Positions 17,726 through 26,473 are shown, counted from the first letter of the stretch. The stretch is 64,000 nucleotides of DNA from Rathayibacter oskolensis (GCF_900177245.1 NZ_FXBM01000003.1:1-64000); one strand, 5' to 3'. The notes: a model not told the origin generated them from the sequence alone. A program made the numbers and translations.

Positions 17726-18363
17726 CCCGCGTCTTCCTCCTCGACGACCACGAGATCGTCCGCCGCGGTCTGGCGGAGCTCCTCGGCTCCGAGCCCGACC
17801 TCGAGATCGTCGGCCAGACCGGCACCGCTGCCTCGGGGCTCCGCGAGATCCTCGCGCTGCGGCCCGACGTCGCCGTGCTCGACGTCCGGCTGCCCGACGG
17901 CAGCGGGATCGACGTGTGCCGCGACGTGCGCTCCCGCGACCCGCGCATCCGCTGCCTGATCCTCACCGCCTACGACGACGACAAGGCGCTCTACGCCGCC
18001 GTCATCGCCGGCGCCTCCGGCTACGTGCTCAAGGACATCCGCGGCAAGGGCCTCATCGATGCCGTCCGTTCCGCCGCCGCAGGCGACATCCTCCTCGAAC
18101 CGGCGGTCGTCGCCGCCGTCACGGCACGCCTGCGCGGAGAGCACGCCGTCGACCCGCGCCTCGCGGGCCTCAGCGAGCGCGAGCGGCAGATCCTCGCGCT
18201 GATCGCCGACGGCCTGACCAACCGCCAGATCGGAGTCGAGCTCTCCCTCGCCGAGAAGACCATCAAGAACTACGTCTCGAGCGTCCTGAGCAAGCTCGGC
18301 CTGGAGCGGCGCACGCAGGCCGCCGTTCTGCAGACGGAGCTGCGCCCGCCCGCGTCCGGCTAG
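17722..18363 (+). CDS. DosR/DevR-like response regulator (NarL/LuxR family)
   Basis: 213 residues. The receiver domain has Asp8/Asp9 and the phospho-acceptor Asp54 in AVLDVRLPDG, the same residue number as in mycobacterial DevR, followed by LILTAYDDD and the Lys of YVLKDIRGKG. The C-terminal LuxR-type helix-turn-helix is LSERERQILALIADGLTNRQIGVELSLAEKTIKNYVS, and KLGLERRTQAAVLQTEL is nearly the DevR tail. In DevR the EKTVKNYVS helix contacts GGGAC; it is preserved here, which fits the GGGAC-type sites found in this island. GTG start overlapping the kinase stop. Confidence 0.93.
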   Translation: MTRVFLLDDHEIVRRGLAELLGSEPDLEIVGQTGTAASGLREILALRPDVAVLDVRLPDGSGIDVCRDVRSRDPRIRCLILTAYDDDKALYAAVIAGASGYVLKDIRGKGLIDAVRSAAAGDILLEPAVVAAVTARLRGEHAVDPRLAGLSERERQILALIADGLTNRQIGVELSLAEKTIKNYVSSVLSKLGLERRTQAAVLQTELRPPASG

Positions 18364-18379
18364 CCCCGGGACTCACCAC

Positions 18380-18442
18380 GATCGATCCGTCACGCACGGC
18401 CCGTCCGCCGCGGAGGCACGGGCCGTCCTCGACGGATGGATC
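18380..18442. terminator. 63-bp palindromic repeat, copy 1; probable bidirectional terminator
   Basis: Nested inverted repeat: outer arms GATCGATCCGTC and GACGGATGGATC, inner arms ACGGCCCGT and ACGGGCCGT. It fills the gap between the convergent DosR-like (+) and nitroreductase (-) genes. A second copy of exactly the same length is at 60708-60770, also between convergent genes. Confidence 0.75.
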
Positions 18443-18465
18443 ACGTCGCGGGAGGCGAAGCGCCG

Positions 18466-19682
18466 TCACTCCGCCATGAGCAGGTCACTCGCGTCGCGGC
18501 GCATGGTCGGCGGGTAGTCGACCGTCGCGGTTCCGAGGCGGGCCAGCATCTGGATCGTTGCGCCCTCGGGGGCGTAGGCCTCGTGGATGCTCGCGCGCTC
18601 GAGCTCCATCGTGGGGTACTCCTCGAGGATCTGGCTCACCGGTTGCGTGACGAGTCCGAGCGTCCGGGCCCGCAGCGCGAACGCGGCGTAGAGCATCCCC
18701 GCCTCGACCTGATCGGCCCTGCTGTTCCCGGTGGTCGTCAGAACGGCGTAGGCGGGCGTGCTCGCGGCACCGTCGGTCGCGAGGGCGATGTCGCGGGTCG
18801 ACGACGCGTCGGGTGAGTTCGATCCCGGCAGCAGGGTCGTGATGCCCTGGAGCAGGTACTTCATCGCGCCCGTGGTCCCCTGCCCCTCGACCGCGAATCC
18901 GGACCGGTGCTCGTTCTTGCTGTACTCGTTGGAGCGGAAGACAGCGGCACTCTCGGCGGCCACTGCCGCGTCGTCAGCCTCGATCACGGAGCCGCGCACG
19001 GTCGCGGCGCTGATCTCCGACACGTCAGCGTCGTCGGTCAAGACCGCGAGAGATGCGCCTACCGCGGTGGCCAGCGACTCGAGCTCGTCCGCCTGCGCTG
19101 TCGTGACGGCGGCGGGGGAGTAGGGGCTCCGGTTGGTGTCCGACCGGAACATCGAGGCGTGATCGGAGTCGGGATCCGGCGCGTCCGCGTGCAGCGTGAC
19201 CCTCGCCACGGCGCGCTCGTCCATGCTCGAGGGCAGGGCGGACTCGTCGTAGTCGCCGTCGGGGAACAGCTCGATGCCCACCTCGTAGCCGGCCTCGGCG
19301 CCCGCGACGCGGAGGTACTCGAGGAAGGTCCCTGCGAGATCATCGTCTGCCGCGCGAGCGGGTCGACCTCGGGCGTGAGCCGGGAGGAGTCGGCGAAGAC
19401 CGAGAAGGCGTTCGCGTCGTCGCTGTCCAGCTCGACCGTCCACGGCTGCTCGTTGTGGCTGCTGGGGGCGAGGACCGCCTGCGCGACGAGCTGCATCCGG
19501 GGGTCGTCGAACGAGGCGGCGTAGCTCTCCTCCCACGGGTCGAGGTACTCGGCGCGAGCGAAGAGCCCTCCCGCGGCGAGGACGACGACCAGCAGCGCCG
19601 CCGCCACTCCGACGGTCGAGCCGGCGGTGATGGCGACTCTGCGGCGCCATCGGCGGGGGGACGTCTCGCGGGCAGCGGTCAT
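18466..19682 (-). pseudogene. Acg-type FMN nitroreductase, frameshifted
   Basis: Reconstructed product about 405 residues. An N-terminal membrane anchor (RRVAITAGSTVGVAAALLVVVLAAGG) is followed by AVLAPSSHNEQPW, the Acg/nitroreductase FMN-site signature, and the frame then breaks at about 19330-19336. The C-terminal part (TFLEYLRVAGAEAGYEVGIELFPDGDYDES... to LLMAE) is in the next frame. Restoring one G at the GGG run (CAG-GG|ACC) gives QGTFLEYL, and the gene length is one short of a multiple of 3. Good Shine-Dalgarno (GAGGA) before the ATG at 19682. In M. tuberculosis, Acg (Rv2032) belongs to the DosR regulon. Last gene of the dehydrogenase operon. It could be a sequencing error. Confidence 0.82.
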
Positions 19683-19708
19683 GGTGTATTCCTCAGAAGA
19701 GTCAGCGG

Positions 19709-20200
19709 TCAGGAAGTGAGGGCGCCGGCCTCGTCGAGCCGGCCGATCGGGAGGCGGTGCTCGAAGGAGCGGCCGCGCAGGCCGTCGGCGTGGACCGCGA
19801 TCCAGGTGAACCACTCCGTCGGCACCCACGGCGGCAGGACGAGAGCAGCCTGGTCGGCGAGCTCGGAGTCGTCGGGCAGGGTCTCGACGCGTCCTGTGAC
19901 GACGACGCTCCACGTCCTGCCGGCGGTCCTCGCATCGACCTCGAACACGACGTGGTGATCGTGCGCCATCGCCCTGAACTTCGCGCCGACGTCGGTGCGG
20001 AAGACGAGGGTCCGGTCGATGCAGGCGTAGTCGACGGGGAAGATGTCCGGACGCCCGTCCGAGATCACACCGAGGTGCCCGAACGTCCGGCTCGCCAGGA
20101 GGTCCCACCCTTCGGAGTCGGCGAGCTCGACGACCGCTCCCTGCGGCGACCAGCCGTACTCGCTCACTTCGTGGGAGTCGGCGAGGGGCTGCTCCGTCAT
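19709..20200 (-). CDS. Pyridoxamine 5'-phosphate oxidase-like flavin protein
   Basis: 163 residues, split-barrel flavin-binding fold: LASRTFGHLGVISDGRPDIFPVDYACIDRTLVFRTDVGAKFRAM is the classic start of the PNPOx-like class, with VVFEVD and WSVVVTGRVETL after it. Such proteins bind FMN or F420 and act on unknown substrates; Rv3129-like members are DosR-regulated in mycobacteria. The ATG at 20200 overlaps the dehydrogenase stop (ATGA). Middle gene of dehydrogenase, PNPOx-like, nitroreductase. Confidence 0.87.
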   Translation of the reverse strand: MTEQPLADSHEVSEYGWSPQGAVVELADSEGWDLLASRTFGHLGVISDGRPDIFPVDYACIDRTLVFRTDVGAKFRAMAHDHHVVFEVDARTAGRTWSVVVTGRVETLPDDSELADQAALVLPPWVPTEWFTWIAVHADGLRGRSFEHRLPIGRLDEAGALTS

Positions 20201-21270
20201 GACTGGTCGCCGATCTGCGGCCGCACCAGGATCTTCACGGCGGTCTCCTTGTGATCGACGAGGGTGTCGAATCCGCCGTCGATCAGGCGGTCGAGCGGGA
20301 TGCGCGCGGTGATGAAGGGCGCGAGGTCGATCTTCCCGGACTGCACCAGGGCGATCGTCGCCGGGTGGTCGTCGACGTAGGCGATCGTGCCGCGGAGGTC
20401 GATCTCCTTCAGCACCAGCTTCTGCATGTCGATGCTCGCCCGGGTGCCCCAGATCGAGACGTTGACGATCACGCCGGCGGGCTTGACGGCGTCGATGAGC
20501 TGATCGAGCACCGCGTTGACGCTCGTGCACTCGAAGGCGACGTCCACGCCGGTGCCGTCGGTGAGCTCGTGCACGCGCGCCAGGAGGTCCTCGCTCATCG
20601 GGTCGATGACGACGTCGGCGACTCCGGTCTCGCGGGCCATCGCCTGGCGAGCGGCGCCGGGCTCGGAGATGATGACGCGGACGCCCTCGGCGGTGAGGAC
20701 AGCGGCGAGCAGCAGCCCGATCGGTCCCGCTCCGCCGATGAGCGCCGTGTCACCGCGCTGGGCGCCGCTGCGGGTGAAGGCGTGGTGACCGACCGCGAGC
20801 GGCTCGATCAGTGCGGCCTGGTCGAGCGGGATGTCGCCGATCGGATGCACCCAGCGGCGGTCGACGACGACCTTCTCGCTGAGTCCGCCGCCGCCTCCGG
20901 CGAGGCCGATGAAGCCCATGCTGGTGCAGAGGTTGTAGTGCCCGGCGAGGCACGGAGCGCAGTGCCCGCAGACGAAGTAGGGCTCGACGACGACGTTCGC
21001 GCCGATCTCGAGGTCGGTGACCCCGTCGCCCAGAGCGGTGACGGTTCCGCTGAACTCGTGCCCCATCGTGACGGGCACCTGCTCGTGCGTCAGCGGGTGC
21101 GGATGCCCGGCGGGCGGGATGAAGATCGGGCCCTCGAGGTACTCGTGCAGATCGGTGCCGCAGATGCCGCACCAGGCGACGTCGATGGCGACGGCTCCGG
21201 CGCGCAGTGCGGGTTCGGCGATGTCGTCGATGCGGATGTCGCGCGGGCCGTGGAAGCGTGCGGCTTTCAT
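20197..21270 (-). CDS. Zinc-dependent medium-chain dehydrogenase, 2,3-butanediol dehydrogenase type
   Basis: 357 residues. Catalytic zinc ligands are in CGICGTDLHEY and GHEFSG, the structural zinc site is CGHCAPCLAGHYNLC, and the Rossmann loop is GGAGPIGLLLAA. The stretch PIFIPPAGHPHPLTHEQVPVTMGHE is typical of (R,R)-butanediol/acetoin dehydrogenases. It would reduce acetoin (or a related ketone) with NADH, a way to dispose of reducing power at low oxygen. First large gene of the minus-strand operon; the DosR-like box 4 is 224 bases upstream. Confidence 0.87.
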   Translation of the reverse strand: MKAARFHGPRDIRIDDIAEPALRAGAVAIDVAWCGICGTDLHEYLEGPIFIPPAGHPHPLTHEQVPVTMGHEFSGTVTALGDGVTDLEIGANVVVEPYFVCGHCAPCLAGHYNLCTSMGFIGLAGGGGGLSEKVVVDRRWVHPIGDIPLDQAALIEPLAVGHHAFTRSGAQRGDTALIGGAGPIGLLLAAVLTAEGVRVIISEPGAARQAMARETGVADVVIDPMSEDLLARVHELTDGTGVDVAFECTSVNAVLDQLIDAVKPAGVIVNVSIWGTRASIDMQKLVLKEIDLRGTIAYVDDHPATIALVQSGKIDLAPFITARIPLDRLIDGGFDTLVDHKETAVKILVRPQIGDQS

Positions 21271-21314
21271 GAGGATCTCGATTCGAGTCGTGGGGTGGAG
21301 GGAGCGGTTCGCGC

Positions 21315-21392
21315 TCAGGCGGTCGTGACGACGCGGGCGTTCTGCTCGTCCTGCGTCGTCCGGTCAGTGCGGGTGGGGGCTGCGAGGGTCAT
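21315..21392 (-). CDS. Possible 25-residue leader peptide
   Basis: ATG at 21392 with AGGA about 9 bases upstream, reading MTLAAPTRTDRTTQDEQNAR-VVTTA, stop at 21315, 44 bases before the dehydrogenase start. No family recognised. It lies between the DosR-like box and the dehydrogenase, so it would be on the operon leader. It could equally be a chance ORF. Confidence 0.3.
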   Translation of the reverse strand: MTLAAPTRTDRTTQDEQNARVVTTA

Positions 21393-21493
21393 GACGCGTC
21401 CTGCTTCTTCGTCGCGGAGGCGGCACGATCGTGCGGACGCGCTCGTGCCGCCGCTCCTCCCTCCGACGCTAGGCACCTGGTCGTCGGCGCCCC

Positions 21494-21508
21494 AGGGTCG
21501 AAGGTCCC
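21494..21508 (-). promoter_or_regulatory. DosR-like box 4
   Basis: GGGACCTTCGACCCT on the minus strand, directed to the dehydrogenase operon. It directly abuts box 5 on the other strand (shared CCCGGG centre). Confidence 0.6.
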
Positions 21509-21523
21509 GGGACGTTCGCCTCT
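21509..21523 (+). promoter_or_regulatory. DosR-like box 5
   Basis: GGGACGTTCGCCTCT on the plus strand, 82 bases before the USP ATG at 21605. Head-to-head with box 4, so the pair is one 30-base composite site for the divergent operons. Confidence 0.58.
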
Positions 21524-21604
21524 ATCTCCCCGCGGGGCACCCGCGCAGACTCGGCAGACGGCCCCACCGCCGCACCGCGCGGCACCGGAGTGGAATCGAG
21601 CGTC

Positions 21605-22480
21605 ATGAACGCCCCCATCGTCGTCGGACTCTCCGACTCCCCGCACAGCCGCGCCGCCCTCGACTGGGCGCTGCACCGCGCGAAGAGCTCCGGCGCCCCG
21701 GTGCTCGCCGTCTTCGTCTCCGACACCGACGCCGCCGCCGGACACCCCGGCGCGGCGAGCATCCAGGCGGCCCACGGTGAGGTCGTCCTCGCCCGCGACG
21801 CCTTCGGCTCCGCCTCGAAGGCGCCCGACATCGCCGTCACCACCGCGCTGCGACGCGGCCGCCCCGTCGACATGCTCACCGAGGACGCCCGAGGCGCCCG
21901 CATGATCGTCGTCGGAACCCACGACGACCGCGATCGATCCGAGCCCGGCACCCGGCACTCGCCCGCCGTGGATCTCGCGGCCCGTTCCACCTCGCCCGTC
22001 GCGGTGATCCCCCTCCCCGGATCGGGTCACCACGGCGGCGTCCTCGTCGGGATCGACGGCTCACCGGCCGCTCGTGCGGCCGCGCTCTTCGCCGCCCGCG
22101 ACGCCGCCGACCTCGACGAGCAGCTGACGATCGTGCACGTGTGGACGCCGCTGCAGGCCTGGGTCCCCGGCTTCGTCCCCGATCAGGGCTTCTACGACCT
22201 GCTCCGCACGGCGAGCCTCGACATGCTCGCTCTCGAGGTCGCGGCCGTCCACGAGAGGTTCCCAGGCCTCAGCGTGCGCAGCGCCTCCGAGACCGGCGAC
22301 CCCGCGACCGTCCTCACCCGCCTCGGGAAGGACGCCCTCGAGATCGTCGTCGGCGCCACCTCCCGGCACGGCCTCCAGCGCCTCCTGCTCGGCTCGGTCG
22401 CCCACGACACCCTGCGCGGAGCCTCCCGGCCCGTGATCGTCGTCCCCGACCCCGCCGTCTCCGACCCGGCCGTTCTCTGA
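21605..22480 (+). CDS. Tandem universal stress protein
   Basis: 291 residues from the ATG at 21605 (a GTG at 21590 is in frame). Domain 1 MNAPIVVGLSDSPHSRAALDWAL has a degenerate nucleotide loop (VVGTHDDRDRSEPGTRHS). Domain 2 GVLVGIDGSPAARAAALFAA has the canonical ATP loop VVGATSRHGLQRLLLGSVAHDTL. Followed on the same strand by a PNPOx-like gene. Predicted DosR-like box 5 upstream. Confidence 0.9.
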   Translation: MNAPIVVGLSDSPHSRAALDWALHRAKSSGAPVLAVFVSDTDAAAGHPGAASIQAAHGEVVLARDAFGSASKAPDIAVTTALRRGRPVDMLTEDARGARMIVVGTHDDRDRSEPGTRHSPAVDLAARSTSPVAVIPLPGSGHHGGVLVGIDGSPAARAAALFAARDAADLDEQLTIVHVWTPLQAWVPGFVPDQGFYDLLRTASLDMLALEVAAVHERFPGLSVRSASETGDPATVLTRLGKDALEIVVGATSRHGLQRLLLGSVAHDTLRGASRPVIVVPDPAVSDPAVL

Positions 22481-22512
22481 TGGCCCCCACCCGCACGACC
22501 CCGAAGGACCCC

Positions 22513-23016
22513 ATGACCAGCGCAGCCAACACGACCCTCCGCGAGATCACCACCGACGAGTGCTGGCGGCTGGCGCGAGCGACCGACATCGGCCGTCTCG
22601 CGGTCATCGATCACAGCCCGTCCACCCGCGGCCCGAGCGCCGCGATCGTTCCCGTCAACTTCCTCGTGCACGACGGAGCGATCTTCTTCCGCAGCGGTCC
22701 GGGCAGCAAGATGATGGACATCACCCAGCACCCGCGCGTCGCCTTCGAGTTCGACGGGCACCGGGGTCGGCGCTTCTGGAGCGTCGTCATCCACGGCGAC
22801 GCCCACCGTCTCCACTCCGACGTCGACATCGAGAACTCCGGCATCCAGCAGTTGGAGGCGTTCCACGACGACGACAAGGACAACTTCGTTCGCATCGACG
22901 TCGAGTCGATCACCGGCCGGTCCTTCTTCCGCTGGCCCGTCTACCGCCTCCGCCGCGCCCTGCGCACGTTCCGGGCGCACCGCCCCGACCCGACCAGCCT
23001 GCGCACCACGCGGTAG
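22513..23016 (+). CDS. Pyridoxamine 5'-phosphate oxidase-like flavin protein
   Basis: 167 residues from the ATG at 22513, chosen for GAAGGA 6 bases upstream; an ATG at 22480 overlapping the USP stop (TGATG) would add 11 residues. LARATDIGRLAVIDHSPSTRGPSAAIVPVNFLVHDGAIFFRSGPGSKM and VAFEFDGHRGRRFWSVVIHGDAHRL are the PNPOx-like split barrel. The C-terminus is Arg-rich (VYRLRRALRTFRAHRP). Second gene of the USP operon, paralogous in fold to 19709-20200. Substrate unknown. Confidence 0.87.
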   Translation: MTSAANTTLREITTDECWRLARATDIGRLAVIDHSPSTRGPSAAIVPVNFLVHDGAIFFRSGPGSKMMDITQHPRVAFEFDGHRGRRFWSVVIHGDAHRLHSDVDIENSGIQQLEAFHDDDKDNFVRIDVESITGRSFFRWPVYRLRRALRTFRAHRPDPTSLRTTR

Positions 23017-23061
23017 GTGCGCGCGACCGCGCGACGGCACAGCACCGGACTTCCCGTCGGA

Positions 23062-25770
23062 TCACCCCGCGTGCGCGACCGATCGGGAGGCGAGGCGCCG
23101 TTCGATCGCCTTGCCCGCCTCTGCGAGGAGGAGGATCGCGGCCGCGATGCCCGCCGTGTACGCCCACTCGCGCACGCCGAGCGGGGCGGAGTGGAACCAC
23201 GGGTGCATGAACGGCGCGTACACGAACACGAGCTGCAGCAGCAGCAGAGTCGCGCTCGAGATCCAGATCGCGCGGTTGCCGCGGAGCACGGCCAGCCGGA
23301 GGCTCGACGCCCGGAGGAACCGGCAGCTGAAGAGGAACGCGAGCTGGCCGAGGGTCAGCATCGTCACCGCGGTCGTCTGCGCCTGAGCGCTGGTCGCTCC
23401 GCTGCCGGTCTCGAAGAAGAAGACGCCGATGGTCGCCGCCGTGATCAGCGCCGTCACCCAGACGATCCGTCCGATGTAGCTGCGGTCGAGGATCCCGCGA
23501 CCGGGCCGCGTCGGCGGCCGCTGCATGATCCCCGGCTCCGCGGGCTCGGTCGCGAGGGCCAGCGACAGCGTGATCGCGGTGATCAGGTTGACCCAGAGGA
23601 TCTGCGTCGCCTGCAGCGGCAGCGTGAAGCCGATGAGGACCGCGAGCAGCAGGACGAGCGCCTGCGCCGAGGTCGTCGGCAGCAGGAACAGGATCGACTT
23701 CTGCAGGTTGTCGCGGATGCGGCGCCCCTCCTTCACCGCGTGGCCGATGGTCGCGAAGTCGTCGTCGGCGAGGACGATGTCGGCCGCCTCCTTCGTCGTC
23801 TCGGTGCCCTTGATGCCCATCGCGACGCCGATGTCGGCTCGGCGGAGGGCGGGGGCGTCGTTGACGCCGTCGCCGGTCATCGCCACGACCTCGCCGCGCG
23901 ACTGCAGCGCCGCGACGATGCGCAGCTTGTGCTCGGGGCTGGTGCGCGCGTAGACGTCCACGGTCGGGGCGGAGGTGGCGAGCTGCTCGTCGGTCATCGC
24001 CTCGACGTCGTCCCCGGTGAGCACGGCGGAGTCGGCGTGGGCGATGCGCATCTCGCGGGCGATGGCGAGCGCTGTGCCCGCGTGGTCGCCGGTGATCATC
24101 GTCACCCGGATGCCCGCGGAGTGCATGGCCCGGATCGCGGCGACGGCCTCGGGTCGAGGGGGGTCGAGGATGCCGGCGACCCCGAGGAAGACCAGGTCGG
24201 AGGCGAACTCCGACTCGCTCAGCGCGGTCGCCTCGGCGGTCGCGTGCGAGCGGGCTGCGGCGAGCACGCGCAGGCCCTGCGCACCGAGCTCGTCGACGAT
24301 GAGCGCCCAGCGAGCCCGGTCGAGCGGGGCCGTGCTGCCGTCGGCCTGCAGCTCGTGACTGCAGCGCTCGAGGACGGCTCCCGGAGCGCCCTTGAGCAGG
24401 ATGCGGGTCGCCCCGCCGGCCTCCCGCGTGCGCGTGGCCATGTACTTCGCCTCGGCCGCGAACGGCACGACGGCGAGGCGCTCGAAGCCGTCGTCGTCGA
24501 AGCCGCCCTTGCGGGCGAGGGTGCGCAGGGCACCCTCGGTCGGGTCGCCGACGACCTGCCAGCCGCCGTCCGCCTCGACGAGGTGCGCATCGTTGCAGAG
24601 CGCGAACGCCTCGATCAGGGCGTCCAGGTCGCGGTGGTCCGCGCGGTCGGGCGTGATCGCGCCCTCCGGCGCGTAGCCCGTGCCCGCGACGTCGTAGCGA
24701 TCGACGCCGGTGACGACCGTGCGCACGGTCATCTCGTTGCGGGTCAGCGTGCCGGTCTTGTCGGTGCAGATCGTGGTGACGGAGCCGAGGGTCTCGACCG
24801 CAGTCAGCTTCCGGACGATCGCGTGGTGCGAGGCCATCTGGCGCACGCCCAGCGCGAGGGTGATCGTGATGAGCGCGGGCAGCCCCTCGGGGATCGCGGC
24901 CACCGCGAAGCCGATCGTCGCCGGGACCAGCTCGGCGAGGTCGCGGTCGTGGAGGAGGCGGCCGACCAGGAGCATGACGCCGGCGACGGCCACGATCAGC
25001 AGCGAGATCCGCTTACTGAACGCGTCGAGCTGGCGGGTCAGCGGAGTCGCGGTGCTCGTCGTGCCCGTGACGAGCGCGTGGATCCGACCGATCTCGGTGT
25101 CGAGGCCCGTGGCGGTGACGACCGCGGTGCCGTCGCCGGCGGTGACGTGGGTGCCCGAGAAGACCATGTCGGAGCGATCACCGAGACCGCTCGCCGCCGG
25201 AACGGGCGCGGTGCCCTTCTCGGTCGGCAACGACTCCCCCGTGAGAGCGGACTCGTCGAGGCGGAGGGTGCTCGCGCCGAGCAGCCGGGCGTCGGCGGGG
25301 ACCTTGTCGCCCGGTTCGACCCGGACGACGTCGCCGGTGACGAGCTCGGCCGCGTCGATGTTGACCCAGGCGCCCTCGCGCTTCGCCTTCGCCGAGAGCG
25401 AGAGCATCGCGCGGATCCCGTCGAGCGCACGCTGGGTGCGGCCGGCCTGGACGACTCCGACGATCGCGTTGATGACCGTCACGGCGAGGATCACGACCGC
25501 GTCGATCCAGTCGCCGACGACGAAGGTGACGATCGCCGAGGCGAGGAGGACGTAGATGAGGACGTCGTGGAACTGCCGCAGGAACGTCAGCACCGGGTTC
25601 GGGGTGCGCTCGGGCGGCAGGGCGTTCGGGCCGTGCGCGGTCAGCCGGCGCGTCGCCTCCGCCGTGCTCAGCCCGTTCTCGTCGGCGTCGAGCGCCGCCA
25701 GCACCTCGTCGGCGGCCCGCGAGTGGGCCGCCGACGAGGGTGCGGGTGCTTCGAGGGGGGCTGCCGCCAT
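23062..25770 (-). CDS. P-type cation-transporting ATPase (CtpF/SERCA-like, P2 class)
   Basis: 902 residues. N-terminal cation ATPase domain (NGLSTAEATRRLTAHGPNALP), actuator TGES (LTGESLPTEKG), PEGLP in helix M4 (AVAAIPEGLPALIT), phosphorylation site DKTGTLT, hinge TGDGVNDAPALRRADIGVAMG, and about 10 membrane helices. PEGLP with no N-terminal metal-binding domain indicates a P2-type Ca2+ or monovalent cation pump rather than a heavy-metal pump. Mycobacterial CtpF is a DosR-regulon member. The ATG at 25770 shares one base with the DoxX stop, so DoxX and this pump form one operon behind DosR-like box 6. Confidence 0.92.
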   Translation of the reverse strand: MAAAPLEAPAPSSAAHSRAADEVLAALDADENGLSTAEATRRLTAHGPNALPPERTPNPVLTFLRQFHDVLIYVLLASAIVTFVVGDWIDAVVILAVTVINAIVGVVQAGRTQRALDGIRAMLSLSAKAKREGAWVNIDAAELVTGDVVRVEPGDKVPADARLLGASTLRLDESALTGESLPTEKGTAPVPAASGLGDRSDMVFSGTHVTAGDGTAVVTATGLDTEIGRIHALVTGTTSTATPLTRQLDAFSKRISLLIVAVAGVMLLVGRLLHDRDLAELVPATIGFAVAAIPEGLPALITITLALGVRQMASHHAIVRKLTAVETLGSVTTICTDKTGTLTRNEMTVRTVVTGVDRYDVAGTGYAPEGAITPDRADHRDLDALIEAFALCNDAHLVEADGGWQVVGDPTEGALRTLARKGGFDDDGFERLAVVPFAAEAKYMATRTREAGGATRILLKGAPGAVLERCSHELQADGSTAPLDRARWALIVDELGAQGLRVLAAARSHATAEATALSESEFASDLVFLGVAGILDPPRPEAVAAIRAMHSAGIRVTMITGDHAGTALAIAREMRIAHADSAVLTGDDVEAMTDEQLATSAPTVDVYARTSPEHKLRIVAALQSRGEVVAMTGDGVNDAPALRRADIGVAMGIKGTETTKEAADIVLADDDFATIGHAVKEGRRIRDNLQKSILFLLPTTSAQALVLLLAVLIGFTLPLQATQILWVNLITAITLSLALATEPAEPGIMQRPPTRPGRGILDRSYIGRIVWVTALITAATIGVFFFETGSGATSAQAQTTAVTMLTLGQLAFLFSCRFLRASSLRLAVLRGNRAIWISSATLLLLQLVFVYAPFMHPWFHSAPLGVREWAYTAGIAAAILLLAEAGKAIERRLASRSVAHAG

Positions 25771-26351
25771 CAGACGAGCCACGGGGAGCGGCGCACGAGG
25801 GGCAGCTGCCTCCACCGGGCGCCGGCGCCCCAGGTGTCGCCGGCCGAGAGCACGGCGACCGTGACCAGAGCGAGCGCGTAGATGATGTGGTAGTCGACCA
25901 GCGGGTTCGTGGAGGCGGCGTTCGCGGTGAACGGCCACTCCGCGAGGTACATCAGCACCATCATGAAGCTCCCCACCACGGCGCTGACGCGCAGGCCGAT
26001 GCCGAGCATCACCGCGAGTCCGACGCCGAGCATGCCCAGCTGGAAGAGGACGTCGGTGGCGGGGCCGGCGATGGCGGTGAAGAACGGCTTCAGGGGCCCG
26101 ACGACTCCGTCACCCAGCAGGAAACCCTGGCTCGGCGTCCCTCCGACGACCCACGCCCGGGCGGCCGGCGTCGAGAAGCCGAGTCCGAAGGTCTTGTCGA
26201 GGAACGCCCAGAGGAAGATGAAGCCCGTCGCCAGGCGGAGGACAGCGAGGGTGCGCCTGCCCGAGCGGCTGGAGACCGGGGTGCCGTCGGCGAGCGGTGC
26301 GGAGTCGCGGACGGGGACGGTCCGCTGGTCGAGGTCGAGTGGTGCGGTCAT
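25770..26351 (-). CDS. DoxX-family membrane protein
   Basis: 193 residues with four or five membrane helices: LAVLRLATGFIFLWAFLDKTFGLG, VLFQLGMLGVGLAVMLGIGLRVSAVVGSFMMVLMYLAEWP, and YHIIYALALVTVAVL. This is the DoxX pattern, with a conserved Lys/Phe after helix 1. DoxX-like proteins are linked to quinone-associated redox and oxidative stress. Good ribosome site (GGAGG, 7 bases before the ATG). First gene of the operon with the CtpF-like pump; box 6 is 73 bases upstream. Confidence 0.85.
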   Translation of the reverse strand: MTAPLDLDQRTVPVRDSAPLADGTPVSSRSGRRTLAVLRLATGFIFLWAFLDKTFGLGFSTPAARAWVVGGTPSQGFLLGDGVVGPLKPFFTAIAGPATDVLFQLGMLGVGLAVMLGIGLRVSAVVGSFMMVLMYLAEWPFTANAASTNPLVDYHIIYALALVTVAVLSAGDTWGAGARWRQLPLVRRSPWLV

Positions 26352-26423
26352 GGGAGTGCCTCCGATTCACGACCACAGGTGCGGCCTCGGCCCCAGGCTC
26401 CGGCATCGGGAACGCCGCCGGAC

Positions 26424-26438
26424 AGAGTCGAAGGTCCC
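26424..26438 (-). promoter_or_regulatory. DosR-like box 6
   Basis: GGGACCTTCGACTCT on the minus strand, 73 bases from the DoxX start and 36 bases from the divergent VIT-family start. Same sequence as box 4 except the thirteenth base (T for C). Confidence 0.6.
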
Positions 26439-26473
26439 TGGCGGCCGCGAGCCGGGGATGCTCGAATCGGGGG

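Larger units (their letters stand above)
21271..21604. other. 334-base divergent control region
   Basis: Separates the dehydrogenase operon (-) from the USP operon (+). It holds a possible 25-codon ORF (21315-21392) and two abutting DosR-like boxes (21494-21523). I see no other gene-like content. Confidence 0.7.

Noticed and set aside
23017..25881. 954-codon plus-strand open frame opposite the P-type ATPase
   Set aside because: Composition is typical of antisense reading; the minus strand has TGES, PEGLP and DKTGTLT in the right order.
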